A stretch of DNA of 64,000 bases from Planococcus halotolerans (GCF_003289955.1 NZ_QLZR01000004.1:248001-312000), one strand, 5' to 3'. Shown: positions 26,528-35,365, counted from the first letter of the stretch. The notes: generated by a model from the letters alone, not told the origin. Numbers and translations are program-made.

Positions 26528-27028
26528 TCATCTACCGGAGAGTTTTTTCTTTTCCATGCGCCCCAGTAGATTATACGGACGGGCTTCCCAGGTTTCATAT
26601 GGTACACAATCTTTTGCCAGCATGGCATCGAGTGTTCTGGACAAACCATTTGGTCTGGTTATGTAAACACTTATATTGTCCTGTGAGAGTGCTATAAATT
26701 CAGCATTATGGATTTCTTGAGGCTGTTTTGTGATATCAATACTGTTTGAGATTCCCTTGAATACAATCGTTAGAACTTCTTTGGAGCTGTTATAGTAGAC
26801 CCCAGTGATGCCTAATACTGTTACCTCAATACCTGTTTCCTCTAAAACTTCCCTGCAAACCGCTTTATCCAACGCTTCTCCCAACTCCACCTGTCCACCA
26901 GGCAATTCCCATGTATCTTTTCGCCAATGAGTTTTAACCATTAATACTTCGTTATTTTTATTCGTTATATAGGCAGAAACTGAAACAATATGTTTTGGAT
27001 AAATTCTTATTGCTTGTCGACTGTCCAA
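26528..27028 (-). CDS. Nudix hydrolase, tandem paralog 2
   Basis: 166 residues from a TTG at 27028 with AAGGAG 8 bases upstream; the open frame reaches 27082 without a better start. Nudix box GGQVELGEALDKAVCREVLEETG. It is closely related to the next gene upstream (27048-27530): shared YPKHIV.VSAY, HWRKDTWE, SRTLDAMLA and YETWE.RPYNLLGR blocks. A recent tandem duplication is likely. Function probably cleaning or signalling hydrolysis of nucleotide derivatives; substrate unknown. Confidence 0.8.
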   Translation of the reverse strand: MDSRQAIRIYPKHIVSVSAYITNKNNEVLMVKTHWRKDTWELPGGQVELGEALDKAVCREVLEETGIEVTVLGITGVYYNSSKEVLTIVFKGISNSIDITKQPQEIHNAEFIALSQDNISVYITRPNGLSRTLDAMLAKDCVPYETWEARPYNLLGRMEKKKLSGR

Positions 27029-27047
27029 AATTTTCAACTCCTTCCAG

Positions 27048-27530
27048 TTACACCTGAAATTTTGTTTTATCCAGACGTCCAAGCAAATTGTATGGCCTTA
27101 CTTCCCAAGTTTCGTAAGGGATAAAATCTTCTGCCAGCATGGCATCGAGTGTTCTGGAGATCATATGCGGGCGTGTTATGTATTCTTCTATATTTTTTTC
27201 CGTCAACGAAACAAATTTCGCATCGAAAATCTCTTCCGGTTGCATCTTGATCTCACGTTTGCTGCACGTTGCGCGAAATACTACAGACAATATCTCACTG
27301 CTCGCGTTATAATAGACGCCGGTTATACCGTGAACATCAATCTCTATCCCCGTTTCCTCCAGTACTTCCCTGCGCACTGCCTCATCCAGTGCTTCGCCTT
27401 GCTCCACTTGGCCGCCCGGCGGCTCCCATGTATCCTTGCGCCAATGTGCTTTGATGAGCAATGCCTCTCCCTCTGCGTTTGTTACATACGCGGATACTGC
27501 CACAATATGTTTCGGGTAATTGTTACTCAT
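27048..27530 (-). CDS. Nudix hydrolase, tandem paralog 1
   Basis: 160 residues, AGGAGG well placed before the ATG. Nudix box GGQVEQGEALDEAVRREVLEETG. The unusual C-terminal half (ITRPHMISRTLDAMLAEDFIPYETWE) is conserved with its tandem copy at 26528-27028 and may form the substrate pocket. The run 27530 to 25705 (two Nudix, one MBL) is likely one transcript. Confidence 0.85.
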   Translation of the reverse strand: MSNNYPKHIVAVSAYVTNAEGEALLIKAHWRKDTWEPPGGQVEQGEALDEAVRREVLEETGIEIDVHGITGVYYNASSEILSVVFRATCSKREIKMQPEEIFDAKFVSLTEKNIEEYITRPHMISRTLDAMLAEDFIPYETWEVRPYNLLGRLDKTKFQV

Positions 27531-27625
27531 GATTCCGCCTCCTGGGTCTTTTGATTTCTTATTACGTTTTTATTATTTATAATAAATCTTTTTGTATTTA
27601 TCTACATATACTAATCGAGTAAACC

Positions 27626-28129
27626 CTAATCCCTCTTTTCATTAACCAGATCTTTTACCATCCGAACCATTATAGTTATATGGCCTTCCAGATCGTCTTC
27701 AAACTCCGATAGCGTTTTGAAATTTTTTGCTTTGTAAAAGGTAACTCCCGTTTCGTTTTCTTTTTCCACATTTATAAAGACCTTTGAAGCATTCTGTGCG
27801 TTCTTTATTCCTTCATTCAATAATGCTGTGCCCACTCCCTTCCCCTGAAACTCAGGAAGCAGATATATAGCACCCAGTTCAACTTTCCCCTCTTCTTTTA
27901 CGGTTGAAAAATTGGCGAAGCTCACAATTTGGGCTTCAGCTTCAGCAACATACAAGGAAGACACATCCAGGCGCCGCATCATCATTTCGTCACTGTAGGC
28001 TGAATTTAAAAAGTTTTCTTGGATATGTGCCGGAATTATCCCTTCATATGTATCGTTCCAGCTCATTTTAGCAACGTGCTGAACGTCTTTAATGTCTTCA
28101 GGTTTCATATTACGAATTTGAAAATCCAT
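27626..28129 (-). CDS. GNAT-family N-acetyltransferase
   Basis: 167 residues. GNAT fold with the acetyl-CoA pyrophosphate-binding loop LPEFQGKGVGTALL (Q/RxxGxG/A) near residue 95, an ELGAIYLL beta-strand before it, and a VTFYKAKNF motif typical of the fourth region. GGAGAG precedes the ATG. Substrate (amine, protein N-terminus or small molecule) unknown. Confidence 0.85.
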   Translation of the reverse strand: MDFQIRNMKPEDIKDVQHVAKMSWNDTYEGIIPAHIQENFLNSAYSDEMMMRRLDVSSLYVAEAEAQIVSFANFSTVKEEGKVELGAIYLLPEFQGKGVGTALLNEGIKNAQNASKVFINVEKENETGVTFYKAKNFKTLSEFEDDLEGHITIMVRMVKDLVNEKRD

Positions 28130-28580
28130 ATCTTATCTCTCCTGACTTTGTTTTTATTTAGTTGTCTGAAATGAAAAGTTACAGCTTCCTGATTATTTTC
28201 CAGTAACTTGTTAATTATGATTAATAGTTAGTAAAATCCCCTGTTTATTCACTATCGATTCCGGCCACTGTCTTTGATACGGTTGTTATAGGAAGTTTTA
28301 GTGCTTTCGGCTTCTTGTTTACTGTTTTTTATATTTTCTAAGTTATCCTTATGTAATTTACTACATATACTAGTTTAGCTTACCTATAACTCTTGTTTCT
28401 TAATACCTCTCAACTCCTCCAGATGCTTAAATTATCTCTTTCCTATTCACGGTTCGTTAATAGAATTTTCATTTTTCTTTATTATAACTTATTGTTTCCG
28501 GTAAATTATGGGTTTTTTTCATATTGTTCAAAAAAATAACAGAAGCTTTCCTGCTGCTGATTCATAGCGTGAGTAAAAAT
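28130..28580. other. AT-rich intergenic stretch without a supported gene
   Basis: About 450 bases of low GC sequence. Frames are short and lack ribosome sites; I see no repeat or structured element apart from the terminator at its right end. Confidence 0.6.
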
Positions 28581-28606
28581 AAAAAAAAGCCTGGTGTCCA
28601 GGCTTT
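28581..28606 (-). terminator. Intrinsic terminator of the SRPBCC gene
   Basis: AAAGCCTGG-tgt-CCAGGCTTT followed on the minus strand by a run of T residues. Confidence 0.85.
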
Positions 28607-28616
28607 CTGCGATCCC

Positions 28617-29078
28617 CTATTCAGCTGCAACTTTTTCCGCTTTGGTTTCAACTCGCTGCATAAAATCACGGACTGTTTCGTTCCGTCTTTTTTTGCTGCC
28701 GGCCATCAGCATGGCTTTCCCCGTAACTGTCAATCCTTTTTGGGTCCCCTCATAGGTGAACAGCGTTAGATCTTCGCCTTTTTTATCCAATGTGAAGATA
28801 TAATCAATTTCAAATAACCCGTTCATCTCAAATTGGGTGTGGCGGACTTTTTTGTTAGGTGTGTCTTCAAAGAGTTTTGTCTCTACTATATATGTCTGCA
28901 GCTGTTTGCCTTCCATATAACTTTGCGCATGTTTTGCACCCGTTTCATTGTTTTCATTCTCCACCAGCACGTGATCTTCCAGTTTAGGATAAAGAATTTT
29001 GGCGTTTTCGTCCAAAAACAGCTGCCAAACCTTCTCAATCGGTTGTTTAATCATCATTTCTTCTTTCCATTTCACCAA
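28617..29078 (-). CDS. SRPBCC (START-like) family protein
   Basis: 153 residues starting at TTG 29078 (GTG 29075 is the alternative; AAGGGGAAG upstream suits both). It begins VKWKEEMMIKQPIEKVWQLFLD, the first strand and helix of polyketide-cyclase/START-like proteins, and ends in a long helix (NETVRDFMQRVETKAEKVAAE), as expected for the helix-grip fold. These proteins bind hydrophobic ligands in a cavity; ligand unknown. The phased repeat lies in the upstream gap, between this gene and the SDR gene on the same strand. Confidence 0.75.
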   Translation of the reverse strand: MVKWKEEMMIKQPIEKVWQLFLDENAKILYPKLEDHVLVENENNETGAKHAQSYMEGKQLQTYIVETKLFEDTPNKKVRHTQFEMNGLFEIDYIFTLDKKGEDLTLFTYEGTQKGLTVTGKAMLMAGSKKRRNETVRDFMQRVETKAEKVAAE

Positions 29079-29129
29079 ATGACCACTTCCCCTTCTGAAT
29101 TCCCTGCTCGATCTCCCAGATAAATGGAT

Positions 29130-29221
29130 ATACTCTCCGGAATCAACGTAATACTGTCCGCATTTTTAAAATACTGCCCGCAAATCTATAATACTATCCG
29201 GAAGCAGCAAAATACTATCCG
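29130..29221. repeat. Phased direct repeat, five units of ATACTNTCCG at 20-21 bp
   Basis: The decamer ATACT(c/g/a)(t/c)CCG starts at 29130, 29151, 29171, 29191 and 29212, giving steps of 21, 20, 20 and 21 bases. The spacers differ in sequence, so the decamer alone is conserved. It sits between the SRPBCC and SDR genes, both on the minus strand. Confidence 0.8.
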
Positions 29222-29230
29222 CAGCTGTTT

Positions 29231-29953
29231 TTAGAATGGATTGGTCGCCCACAAGCTCGACTTCGGAATAAAAATCCTTGGATGCAGCTTGAGCTGGGCA
29301 ACCATATATTCAGCCAGGTCTTCTGCCTGCATGAATTTCTCTTCACTCTTCTCCGGTTTATTGCCATCACCGAAAAATTCAGTAATAACAAGGCTTGGTG
29401 TCAATGCAAAAACACGGATATTGTGTTTACGGACTTCCTGGGAAAGCGATTCGGTCATGCCGAGCACGCCAAACTTCGAAGCACTATAGGCACTGGAGCC
29501 TTCTGTGCCTTTGACTCCGGACATTGATGAAATATTAATGATATCCCCGCCGTTTTTCTCGATCAATTGCGGCAGTACAGCGCGCGTCACATAATACATA
29601 CCCATCAGATTGACATCGATCATCTTTTTCCACTCGCTTGGATCGATTTCGAGAAATGGGCCGAATGTGCCGATTCCGGCATTATTGATCAATATATCCG
29701 CCGGACCGAGCTCGCCTGTCAAATTATCCACTGCCTGATTGACCTGCTCCATGTCTGAAACATCGGCTGTCGCATAGCTCGCCTTGACGCCACGGATCTT
29801 CAATTCTTCCGCAACCGCCTTCAAATCGGATTCTGTTCGTGCCATCATTCCGATATTGACGCCTTCTTCTGCAAGGGCAATTGCCGTCGCCTTTCCAATT
29901 CCTTTACCCGCTCCCGTAATAAATGCCGTCTTCCCTTTCAGTGATTGAGCCAT
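29231..29953 (-). CDS. SDR-family 3-ketoacyl-ACP reductase-like oxidoreductase (FabG-like)
   Basis: 240 residues from the ATG at 29953 (AGGAAGGA 9 bases upstream; ATG 29962 abuts that site). Classical SDR: cofactor motif [16 protein letters not shown], catalytic Ser in ISSMSG and YxxxK in YSASK. Same class as YoxD/FabG-like reductases. Substrate not determined. The phased repeat follows right after the stop codon. Confidence 0.85.
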   Translation of the reverse strand: MAQSLKGKTAFITGAGKGIGKATAIALAEEGVNIGMMARTESDLKAVAEELKIRGVKASYATADVSDMEQVNQAVDNLTGELGPADILINNAGIGTFGPFLEIDPSEWKKMIDVNLMGMYYVTRAVLPQLIEKNGGDIINISSMSGVKGTEGSSAYSASKFGVLGMTESLSQEVRKHNIRVFALTPSLVITEFFGDGNKPEKSEEKFMQAEDLAEYMVAQLKLHPRIFIPKSSLWATNPF

Positions 29954-29962
29954 TATCTTCAT

Positions 29963-30389
29963 TCCTTCCTATTGCGTTATTGTAATTAAAAGCTTCTTTT
30001 TAGGAATTCCCTTTTCCGGAAAATCTACACTTCATATTTTTAGCAGCAGCATATTTCTGATTCAATGAACTGTTTGTTAGTAATAAAGCCGTTTAAAAAC
30101 AAACTCAGGAAGTCCTCTATATCAAGACCGTGTTTTACAAAACTGAAAATTAAGTTGTTTAATTTCTGATGTTAATCCAGATATCATTGATATAAAAAAA
30201 TAATAACGTTGTTTAAAAAGAGCAGATACTTTATAGAAAGTACCTGCTTTTCCTATGGAACTTCCGATAAGTGTTGATATGTAAATTCAAACTATTTTGA
30301 TGATCTCCTAATAAAAGTTAGCCCATTAGAGCCTGCTTTTTTCTTCAGAATTTTTATTGTTCGCAAAATGTAATTTAAGCGAACAAATT
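29963..30389. other. Intergenic stretch with a minus-strand hairpin terminator
   Basis: AT-rich, no supported gene. At 30218-30250 AGCAGATACTTT pairs with AAAGTACCTGCT, with a T run on the minus strand; it probably ends transcription from the membrane protein gene at 30390-31121. Confidence 0.6.
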
Positions 30390-31121
30390 TTAAGAGTTAC
30401 TTGTTTTTTCTATCATTTTACCGTTATTATTTGCTATTAAAATATAAATGACTGCTAAATACTCAATAACAATAGTACCGAAAACTAATACACGCCATAG
30501 GAGATCTAAATTAGTGACGGCAAATAGCATGATGGTACTAATAGCAATAGAAGTGTAGAGTATGATATCAACATTTTTTTTATTTTTACAAATGAAATTT
30601 TGGAAAAGGATAGGTTTACTTTGGTTGACCTCTTTGACTAATACTTCGTTCATAAGGCCCTCAGAATCGATAAACCTATAGAAATCTCCAGCCTTCCAAA
30701 GCAATATTTTTGAATTAGATATAGGTTTTACAATATACCATTTTTCTTTTTTCGTAGAATCGTAGATGTAAAAATCTAGTTTCACACTTAAGAGTCTTAC
30801 TACTGCTAATAGGATGAAAAATATAATACTTATAATAATAAAAAACATAAGTATAAATGCTATAGAATAAACTATAGTGTTTTCATTAAGTGAAGGCACT
30901 TTTTCTATAAAATTGATATATATTAATAAAAGAGGACCTACTATCAGAGAGGAAGAAAGAAGCGCAGAAAAGTAAATTCTAAATTTCTTAGAATTTGTAA
31001 AGAAAATTCTTTCTACTGGTCTCATGTTGATTGAATCAACAGCTATTTTAAATTGCAAAAAAAGAAATGATAGAATTGCTGTAGAACTAATAACTGGTAT
31101 ATAATTTAAAAATTTTTCCAT
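30390..31121 (-). CDS. Hypothetical membrane protein, AT-rich
   Basis: 243 residues from the ATG at 31121 (AGAGGG just upstream). About five or six hydrophobic helices: one near the N-terminus, two around residues 50-75 and 85-115, and two near 190-235, with a hydrophilic middle domain of ~75 residues (KEKWYIVKPISNSKILLWKAGDFYRF). Codon use is much more AT-rich than the genes to the left, which suggests acquired DNA. No family recognised. Confidence 0.6.
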   Translation of the reverse strand: MEKFLNYIPVISSTAILSFLFLQFKIAVDSINMRPVERIFFTNSKKFRIYFSALLSSSLIVGPLLLIYINFIEKVPSLNENTIVYSIAFILMFFIIISIIFFILLAVVRLLSVKLDFYIYDSTKKEKWYIVKPISNSKILLWKAGDFYRFIDSEGLMNEVLVKEVNQSKPILFQNFICKNKKNVDIILYTSIAISTIMLFAVTNLDLLWRVLVFGTIVIEYLAVIYILIANNNGKMIEKTSNS

Positions 31122-31411
31122 GAGCACCCTCTACTTTAATGTGAATTAATTAAGTATTATCATTGCGTTTAAGCTTGTAAACAGTAATATATGTTAAATT
31201 ATATCATAGAGAGTAATATATGTTCGTTAAATTGATATTTTGCGAACAAATAGGATATAAGGAAAAAGATAACCAGTACCTGGTTATCCCCCCTCTATTC
31301 TCTCTCGACTTTTACTTACTCTATGTAAGCATCAGGCATGATGTTTATTTGTACGATTGCTGCTCCTATCAAAAACCAAGGTCGATCTTTTCAGAAAACA
31401 GTTATCCATTT

Positions 31412-31627
31412 CTAGAATTTACCCAAAATATGTGTGGCCCAGTAGTAAAACCATCCTAACCCTGTACCCGCCACGCCGATTCTTATGATGAAAAAAGGCA
31501 TTCTGATAATTTTTAGCAGTCCCCCTACGAATAAAGGAAAAAGTAGGCAACCCGCTGCTAATATTCCAATAAACAACGCCATTCTGTCAACAACACTCGT
31601 GTCAATCTGTGAAAAATCTATCTGCAT
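31412..31627 (-). CDS. Small two-helix membrane protein
   Basis: 71 residues from the ATG at 31627 (GGGAGG 7 bases upstream). After a short acidic N-terminus come two hydrophobic helices (LFIGILAAGCLLFPLFVGGLL and FFIIRIGVAGTGLGWFYYW). No family recognised. Its stable ribosome site and topology support a real gene. Confidence 0.6.
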   Translation of the reverse strand: MQIDFSQIDTSVVDRMALFIGILAAGCLLFPLFVGGLLKIIRMPFFIIRIGVAGTGLGWFYYWATHILGKF

Positions 31628-31767
31628 TTTATAACCTCCCAATCAGTTATATGGGAAGGGTCTTTCTTATTCTTTAGCATCATTTCTAAAGCAGTGAAAG
31701 CCTCACTTATTTTTTCTTACACAAAATCCTAGAAATGGATTTTCTGCATCTACCGCAGCCGGATGAA

Positions 31768-32115
31768 TCAGTCCAGCATCTGCATGGAAGTAATCGTATC
31801 AATGGCAAGCTGCCATTCGCCAAATGGATCTTCATAAATGACAATACGCTGGGTATCTTCTATTTCTCGAATCGTGCACCGATGGAATTTGAAATGACAG
31901 CCTTCCCAGGATTGAATGAAGACGGTACATTGGCTGTGAAGGGCAACGATCAGCATATCCCATATGGCTTGTTTTTCATCGGCACTGAGCATCGGCTGCG
32001 GATCGCTCTTCGCATAATTATCAGAATCCCACGCATGCTGCGAGACGAACAGCCCTTCCCACTGCGTGTGCCTTCTCTCATTTTCTGAACTGTTACTTCT
32101 TTTATCTTCCATCAT
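31768..32115 (-). CDS. YolD-like family protein under an SOS-type operator
   Basis: About 115 residues; two adjacent ATGs (32115, 32112) follow AGGAGG. The core DPQPMLSADEKQAIWDMLIVA and the later strands (CTIREIEDTQRIVIY) fit YolD-like proteins, which are usually encoded beside a Y-family DNA polymerase (UvrX/DinP) in SOS operons. No polymerase gene is next to it here. A perfect palindrome with the LexA core overlaps its promoter, so induction by DNA damage is likely. Confidence 0.8.
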   Translation of the reverse strand: MMEDKRSNSSENERRHTQWEGLFVSQHAWDSDNYAKSDPQPMLSADEKQAIWDMLIVALHSQCTVFIQSWEGCHFKFHRCTIREIEDTQRIVIYEDPFGEWQLAIDTITSMQMLD

Positions 32116-32130
32116 CCATTCCTCCTCAAA

Positions 32131-32155
32131 AATAAGAACAATTGTTCTTATTATA
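32131..32155 (-). promoter_or_regulatory. LexA-like operator overlapping a -10 box
   Basis: A 22-base perfect palindrome (32131-32152) has the core AAGAACAATTGTTCTT, containing GAAC-N4-GTTC of the Gram-positive SOS box. On the minus strand TATAAT (32150-32155) directly precedes and overlaps it. A LexA dimer here would block transcription start. Confidence 0.75.
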
Positions 32156-32255
32156 CCCACTTACCTGAAGGAGTGTTCTGATTTTGAGAAAATTTTTGTT
32201 CCAAAGCAGAAGGAAAAAGAGAAGAAACTGTCTTGGCTTCCTCTCGTCTTATTTA

Positions 32256-32939
32256 TTAACTAAGTGCTACCCAGCCATTCTTTATCGCAATGACAACGGC
32301 CTGTGTCCGGTCCTGCAGTTCCATCTTTCGTAAAATGGAAGAAACGTGATTCTTCACGGTCTTTTCGCTGATTTCCAAAGCTTCGCCTAAGGAACGATTG
32401 CTGTGACCATCGGCCATTAGCTGCAAGACCCCGCATTCTCTAGCAGTAAGCAAGTGGTAGGGACGGATGACTGTAGTTTGAAGGAACGGTCCACCGCTTG
32501 CCAACCCCAGCCTATTTAGCGCGCCAATGAAATCCTTTGTTACCTTCGGATGCAAATAAAAGCCACCTTTGACGACCGTTTTGATGGCCTGAACGATGGC
32601 TGCCGGATCCATTTCCTTTAATAAGTAACCTGAAGCACCTGCCTGAATCGCTTGAGACACATAGAAGAAGTCATCAACCACCGTAAAAATGAGCACTTTT
32701 GCATGTGGGAAATGTTGAGTGAGTTCACTTAGTGCTTCAATACCGGTTTTGGATGGTAGATTGATTTCCATCAACACGACATCCGGTTGATACTGCCTGT
32801 ACAAGGGCATAAGTTGTTCTCCGGTCTCTCCTTCCGCTATGACTTGTAGATAAGGATCCATTTCCAGGATACGCTTCAGCCCTTCCCGGAAAAGAGGATG
32901 GGAATCTAAGACCAATAAATCGATTTTTTGAACGCTCAT
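32256..32939 (-). CDS. DegU-like LuxR/NarL-family response regulator with Glu at the phospho-site (paralog 1)
   Basis: 227 residues from the ATG at 32939. AAGGAG lies 13 bases upstream, a long spacing, but no closer start exists. Receiver domain 1-125 is very like DegU (DSHPLFREGLKRILEMDP ... GYLLKEMDPAAIVQAIKTV), but the phosphoacceptor Asp is Glu58 (VVLMEINLP) and the acidic pair at the N-terminus is D12-S13. The C-terminal LuxR helix-turn-helix is intact (LTARECGVLQLMADG ... SEKTVKNHVSSILRKM). No histidine kinase is nearby. Probably a phosphorylation-independent regulator. Confidence 0.8.
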   Translation of the reverse strand: MSVQKIDLLVLDSHPLFREGLKRILEMDPYLQVIAEGETGEQLMPLYRQYQPDVVLMEINLPSKTGIEALSELTQHFPHAKVLIFTVVDDFFYVSQAIQAGASGYLLKEMDPAAIVQAIKTVVKGGFYLHPKVTKDFIGALNRLGLASGGPFLQTTVIRPYHLLTARECGVLQLMADGHSNRSLGEALEISEKTVKNHVSSILRKMELQDRTQAVVIAIKNGWVALS

Positions 32940-33125
32940 TATATGACGATAGCTCCTTATATTGCATTTTTCCTCATTCATGTAAATTTGCATAACTACT
33001 TTTTTATTGTATCACTCCTTCATTTTTTCAAATAAACAGGAATGTTGGTAACTTCAAGACTTTTTAAAACAATAGATTTTTCTAAAGAAGAAACTTTATG
33101 CAAATTTTCTTCATATACAATAACC

Positions 33126-33581
33126 TCATGATGTGTTAACTAATATAGTATTATTAAATTCAATCTCAAATTCAGGCATTTCTTCATCGTATCCTAAACT
33201 CTTGCATCCAATCCTTTCATAGAATTGAACCGATTCCTTGCTGGCATTCCATTGGAGCCACGTTGCATTGACCGATTTGCACCAATCAAACGTCGCTTCC
33301 ATCAGCTGACGTGCAAGTCCTTCCCTCCTGTGTTCAGGCAAGATATATAAATCATGCAATCGACAGGTTTTTTTCCCAAGGCGCAGGTGGAAGCCATAAT
33401 CTTGCGCTATCGCATAACCTAACGCTTGTCCTCCGCGAAATATCCCAATAAACATATAGTTTGGGTTCTGCACAGTTTCTTTAAATCGTTCTTGTAAACC
33501 TTTTGTTTCCATTTTTCCCATGTTCATTAACAGCTCCGATATAATCTCGAACTCTTCTTCCTGAACGCTTCTAATGATCAT
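33126..33581 (-). CDS. GNAT-family N-acetyltransferase
   Basis: 151 residues from the ATG at 33581 (GAGGGGG upstream; longer frames lack a site). Acetyl-CoA loop LPEHRREGLARQLM near residue 85, preceded by CRLHDLYI and followed by WLQWNASKESVQFYERIGCKSLGY, the usual GNAT ending. The start lies just before the end of the TPR gene, so the two are co-transcribed. Substrate unknown. Confidence 0.85.
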   Translation of the reverse strand: MIIRSVQEEEFEIISELLMNMGKMETKGLQERFKETVQNPNYMFIGIFRGGQALGYAIAQDYGFHLRLGKKTCRLHDLYILPEHRREGLARQLMEATFDWCKSVNATWLQWNASKESVQFYERIGCKSLGYDEEMPEFEIEFNNTILVNTS

Positions 33582-33582
33582 T

Positions 33583-34245
33583 CTATACTTCCCCCTCTTT
33601 CGATACCGCATCTCCATGAAGTTCCAATAAACGTTGAATTTCCTCTACAGCAACACGATCTTCAGCTTCTTTAAACGCTGAGAGGGCTTTTTGGAAAGCA
33701 TTTTCTGCTTCATTAAAGTTAGATGTCGCTACTCCTAATTCCCCCATCCCTCTATACGCACAGCCTTGGGCGACCAAACTTTCTGCCAAGACCGCATATT
33801 CCAGCGATTGATTCAATAGGATGGTTGCTTCCGTGTACTTCTTCTCTTTGATGGCGATGGAACCCCGTTCATAAAAATTAGCAGCAAAGCCAACATAGAA
33901 GTCGGGGAAATGACGAGTCCAAATTTCACCTTCAGCAGTAAAAAAGTCTGTGGCCCGTTGATAGTTTCCCGCCATTCGCTCGACCATTCCCAGTTGATGC
34001 AGAGCCATTGCTTCTTCTTTCAGGTTGGATTCTCTCTTAGAGATCTCCAGCAGTTCCTGATAGTAGGCAGCGGCTTTTCCAAACTGCCCTTGAAAGCTTT
34101 TGACATAGCCAAGTCCATTTAAAGCCGCCTTATAGGACGTTGAGGTTTTATCGGGTATGCTCCTCAAACATGAAAGATAGATCTCTTCGGCTTCCTGAAA
34201 TTCTCCTTTATCGAAAAGATCAAATGCCACATTCAGTTCCTGCAT
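33583..34245 (-). CDS. Tetratricopeptide repeat protein
   Basis: 220 residues from the ATG at 34245 (GGAG 8 bases upstream). About five TPR-like helix pairs: FDLFDKGEFQEAEEIYLSC, NGLGYVKSFQGQFGKAAAYYQ, HQLGMVERMAGNYQRATDFF, ARGSIAIKEKKYTEATILL-like and GMGELGVATSNFNEAENAF. It should mediate protein contacts. Operon with the GNAT gene; the DegU-like regulator lies further downstream on the same strand. Specific partner unknown. Confidence 0.8.
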   Translation of the reverse strand: MQELNVAFDLFDKGEFQEAEEIYLSCLRSIPDKTSTSYKAALNGLGYVKSFQGQFGKAAAYYQELLEISKRESNLKEEAMALHQLGMVERMAGNYQRATDFFTAEGEIWTRHFPDFYVGFAANFYERGSIAIKEKKYTEATILLNQSLEYAVLAESLVAQGCAYRGMGELGVATSNFNEAENAFQKALSAFKEAEDRVAVEEIQRLLELHGDAVSKEGEV

Positions 34246-34254
34246 CTGCTTCAC

Positions 34255-34640
34255 TCCAATCCTTGAAACCGGCCTATTCTTTGTTCAGTTCATGTTTTTA
34301 TCCAAAAACAAGGGATATTACTTACATAGATTCGAGACATTACTAAATATTTCCTTTATTGATTAAGAAATTAGTTGTTTATAAAGCTTTCGTAAAAGTA
34401 CACTTTCATAGACAAAAAAAGAAGAGACTCATGCTTGAGCCCCTTTTCTCCCGATAAGTGATCATATGTAAACTACATTAAAATTCAAAAAAACTCGAAA
34501 TCCTTGTATATAATATGAAGTAATTTATATTATTCCCATTTTGTGACAGAGGTGTTAAAGTTGGTATATATCATAAGTTTTCAGAATACTGCATATAAAA
34601 GGTGTAATTTGTAAGAGCTAATAAAATGAAATTAGAAAGG
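34255..34640. other. Intergenic stretch with weak hairpin
   Basis: AT-rich. Contains TTCGTAAAAGTACA at 34389-34402, which recurs at 46077-46090, and an imperfect minus-strand hairpin at 34418-34447 followed by Ts. No gene supported. Confidence 0.5.
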
Positions 34641-34648
34641 ATGATACT

Positions 34649-35044
34649 ATCAAGTATATAACTTTGACTTTATTAATAGGAATATTACTATCGGGGTGTA
34701 GGGCGAATTTAACAGATGAAACCCATTCACTCCACGGGACTTCCTCTTCCTGGGAGGCTGATTTACAAATTACATTTACTGAAGATCCTAATGAGAGATT
34801 TATTGAAGGAAACTTAGAATTCTTAGACGATACCATTCCTCATAAAGTAAATTATTACATATCTTATCCACAAGGAGGAAGTTATGGTAATTCGAGAGGT
34901 AAAGATATTAAAATAACAGCGGTCGGGGGTTCCCGAGATAGAACAATAAACGATATTGAAGAATTTGCAGAGAACATTACTTTAGAAGTGGAATGGGAAA
35001 ATGGACGTGGTGAAGAATTTCAAGAAAGTATCGCTTTGGATTAG
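34649..35044 (+). CDS. Small lipoprotein, apparent ATC start codon
   Basis: About 131 residues if initiated at ATC 34649. A good AGAAAGG lies 8 bases before that codon, and initiation there gives a textbook lipoprotein signal (Met)-KYITLTLLIGILLSGC with basic Lys and lipobox LSGC. The only standard start in frame, TTG 34664, would leave an uncharged, 12-residue signal with no ribosome site. The mature part (~115 residues, acidic, no known domain) should be on the outer face of the membrane. An alternative is a gene whose ATG mutated. Confidence 0.55.
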   Translation: MKYITLTLLIGILLSGCRANLTDETHSLHGTSSSWEADLQITFTEDPNERFIEGNLEFLDDTIPHKVNYYISYPQGGSYGNSRGKDIKITAVGGSRDRTINDIEEFAENITLEVEWENGRGEEFQESIALD

Positions 35045-35084
35045 TCTTTTCAACAATCTGTCTAAATAGTCTTAAAAATAAATT

Positions 35085-35136
35085 AGAACAAGCAGGTCAA
35101 GAATTCAAATGTGAATTTTTTATTCCTGCTTGTTCT
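35085..35136. terminator. Hairpin after the small lipoprotein gene
   Basis: AGAACAAGCAGG pairs with CCTGCTTGTTCT around an AT-rich 28-base loop; no clean T tract, so its strength is uncertain. Confidence 0.5.
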
Positions 35137-35186
35137 ATTTAGATTGATCTCAAGTAATGCAATTAGCTGCTGTTAATATACGATAT

Positions 35187-35310
35187 TCAAACTGTGTCCT
35201 CGATAATGCCAACTTTAAAGCCTGTTGGAATAGCTTTCGTATGTATCCTTTTTTCTAATAAATTCACTTTCTCTTGTAGTTCTTCTAACTTCTTTAGGAT
35301 AGGGGTTCTG
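35187..35310 (-). pseudogene. C-terminal fragment of a lost gene, cut at inverted repeat IR1
   Basis: On the minus strand a frame opens just after IR1 and runs ~40 codons to TGA at 35187: it includes LKKLEELQEKVNLLEKRI, a coiled-coil-like stretch, then a short tail. It has no start codon with a ribosome site, and its 5' part is absent exactly where IR1 lies. It reads as the remains of a gene broken at the repeat. Confidence 0.45.
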
Positions 35311-35342
35311 AATGTAACTTAATTACCATTAAGTTACATTCA
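35311..35342. repeat. 32-bp inverted repeat IR1
   Basis: Arms GAATGTAACTTAAT and ATTAAGTTACATTC are perfect (14 bases), loop TACC. Lies 23 bases after the stop of the DUF4304 gene. Copies at 35831 and 36119 have exactly the same length. No T tract follows on the minus strand. Confidence 0.85.
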
Positions 35343-35365
35343 CTTCCTTCTTAAAAGGTTGCATT

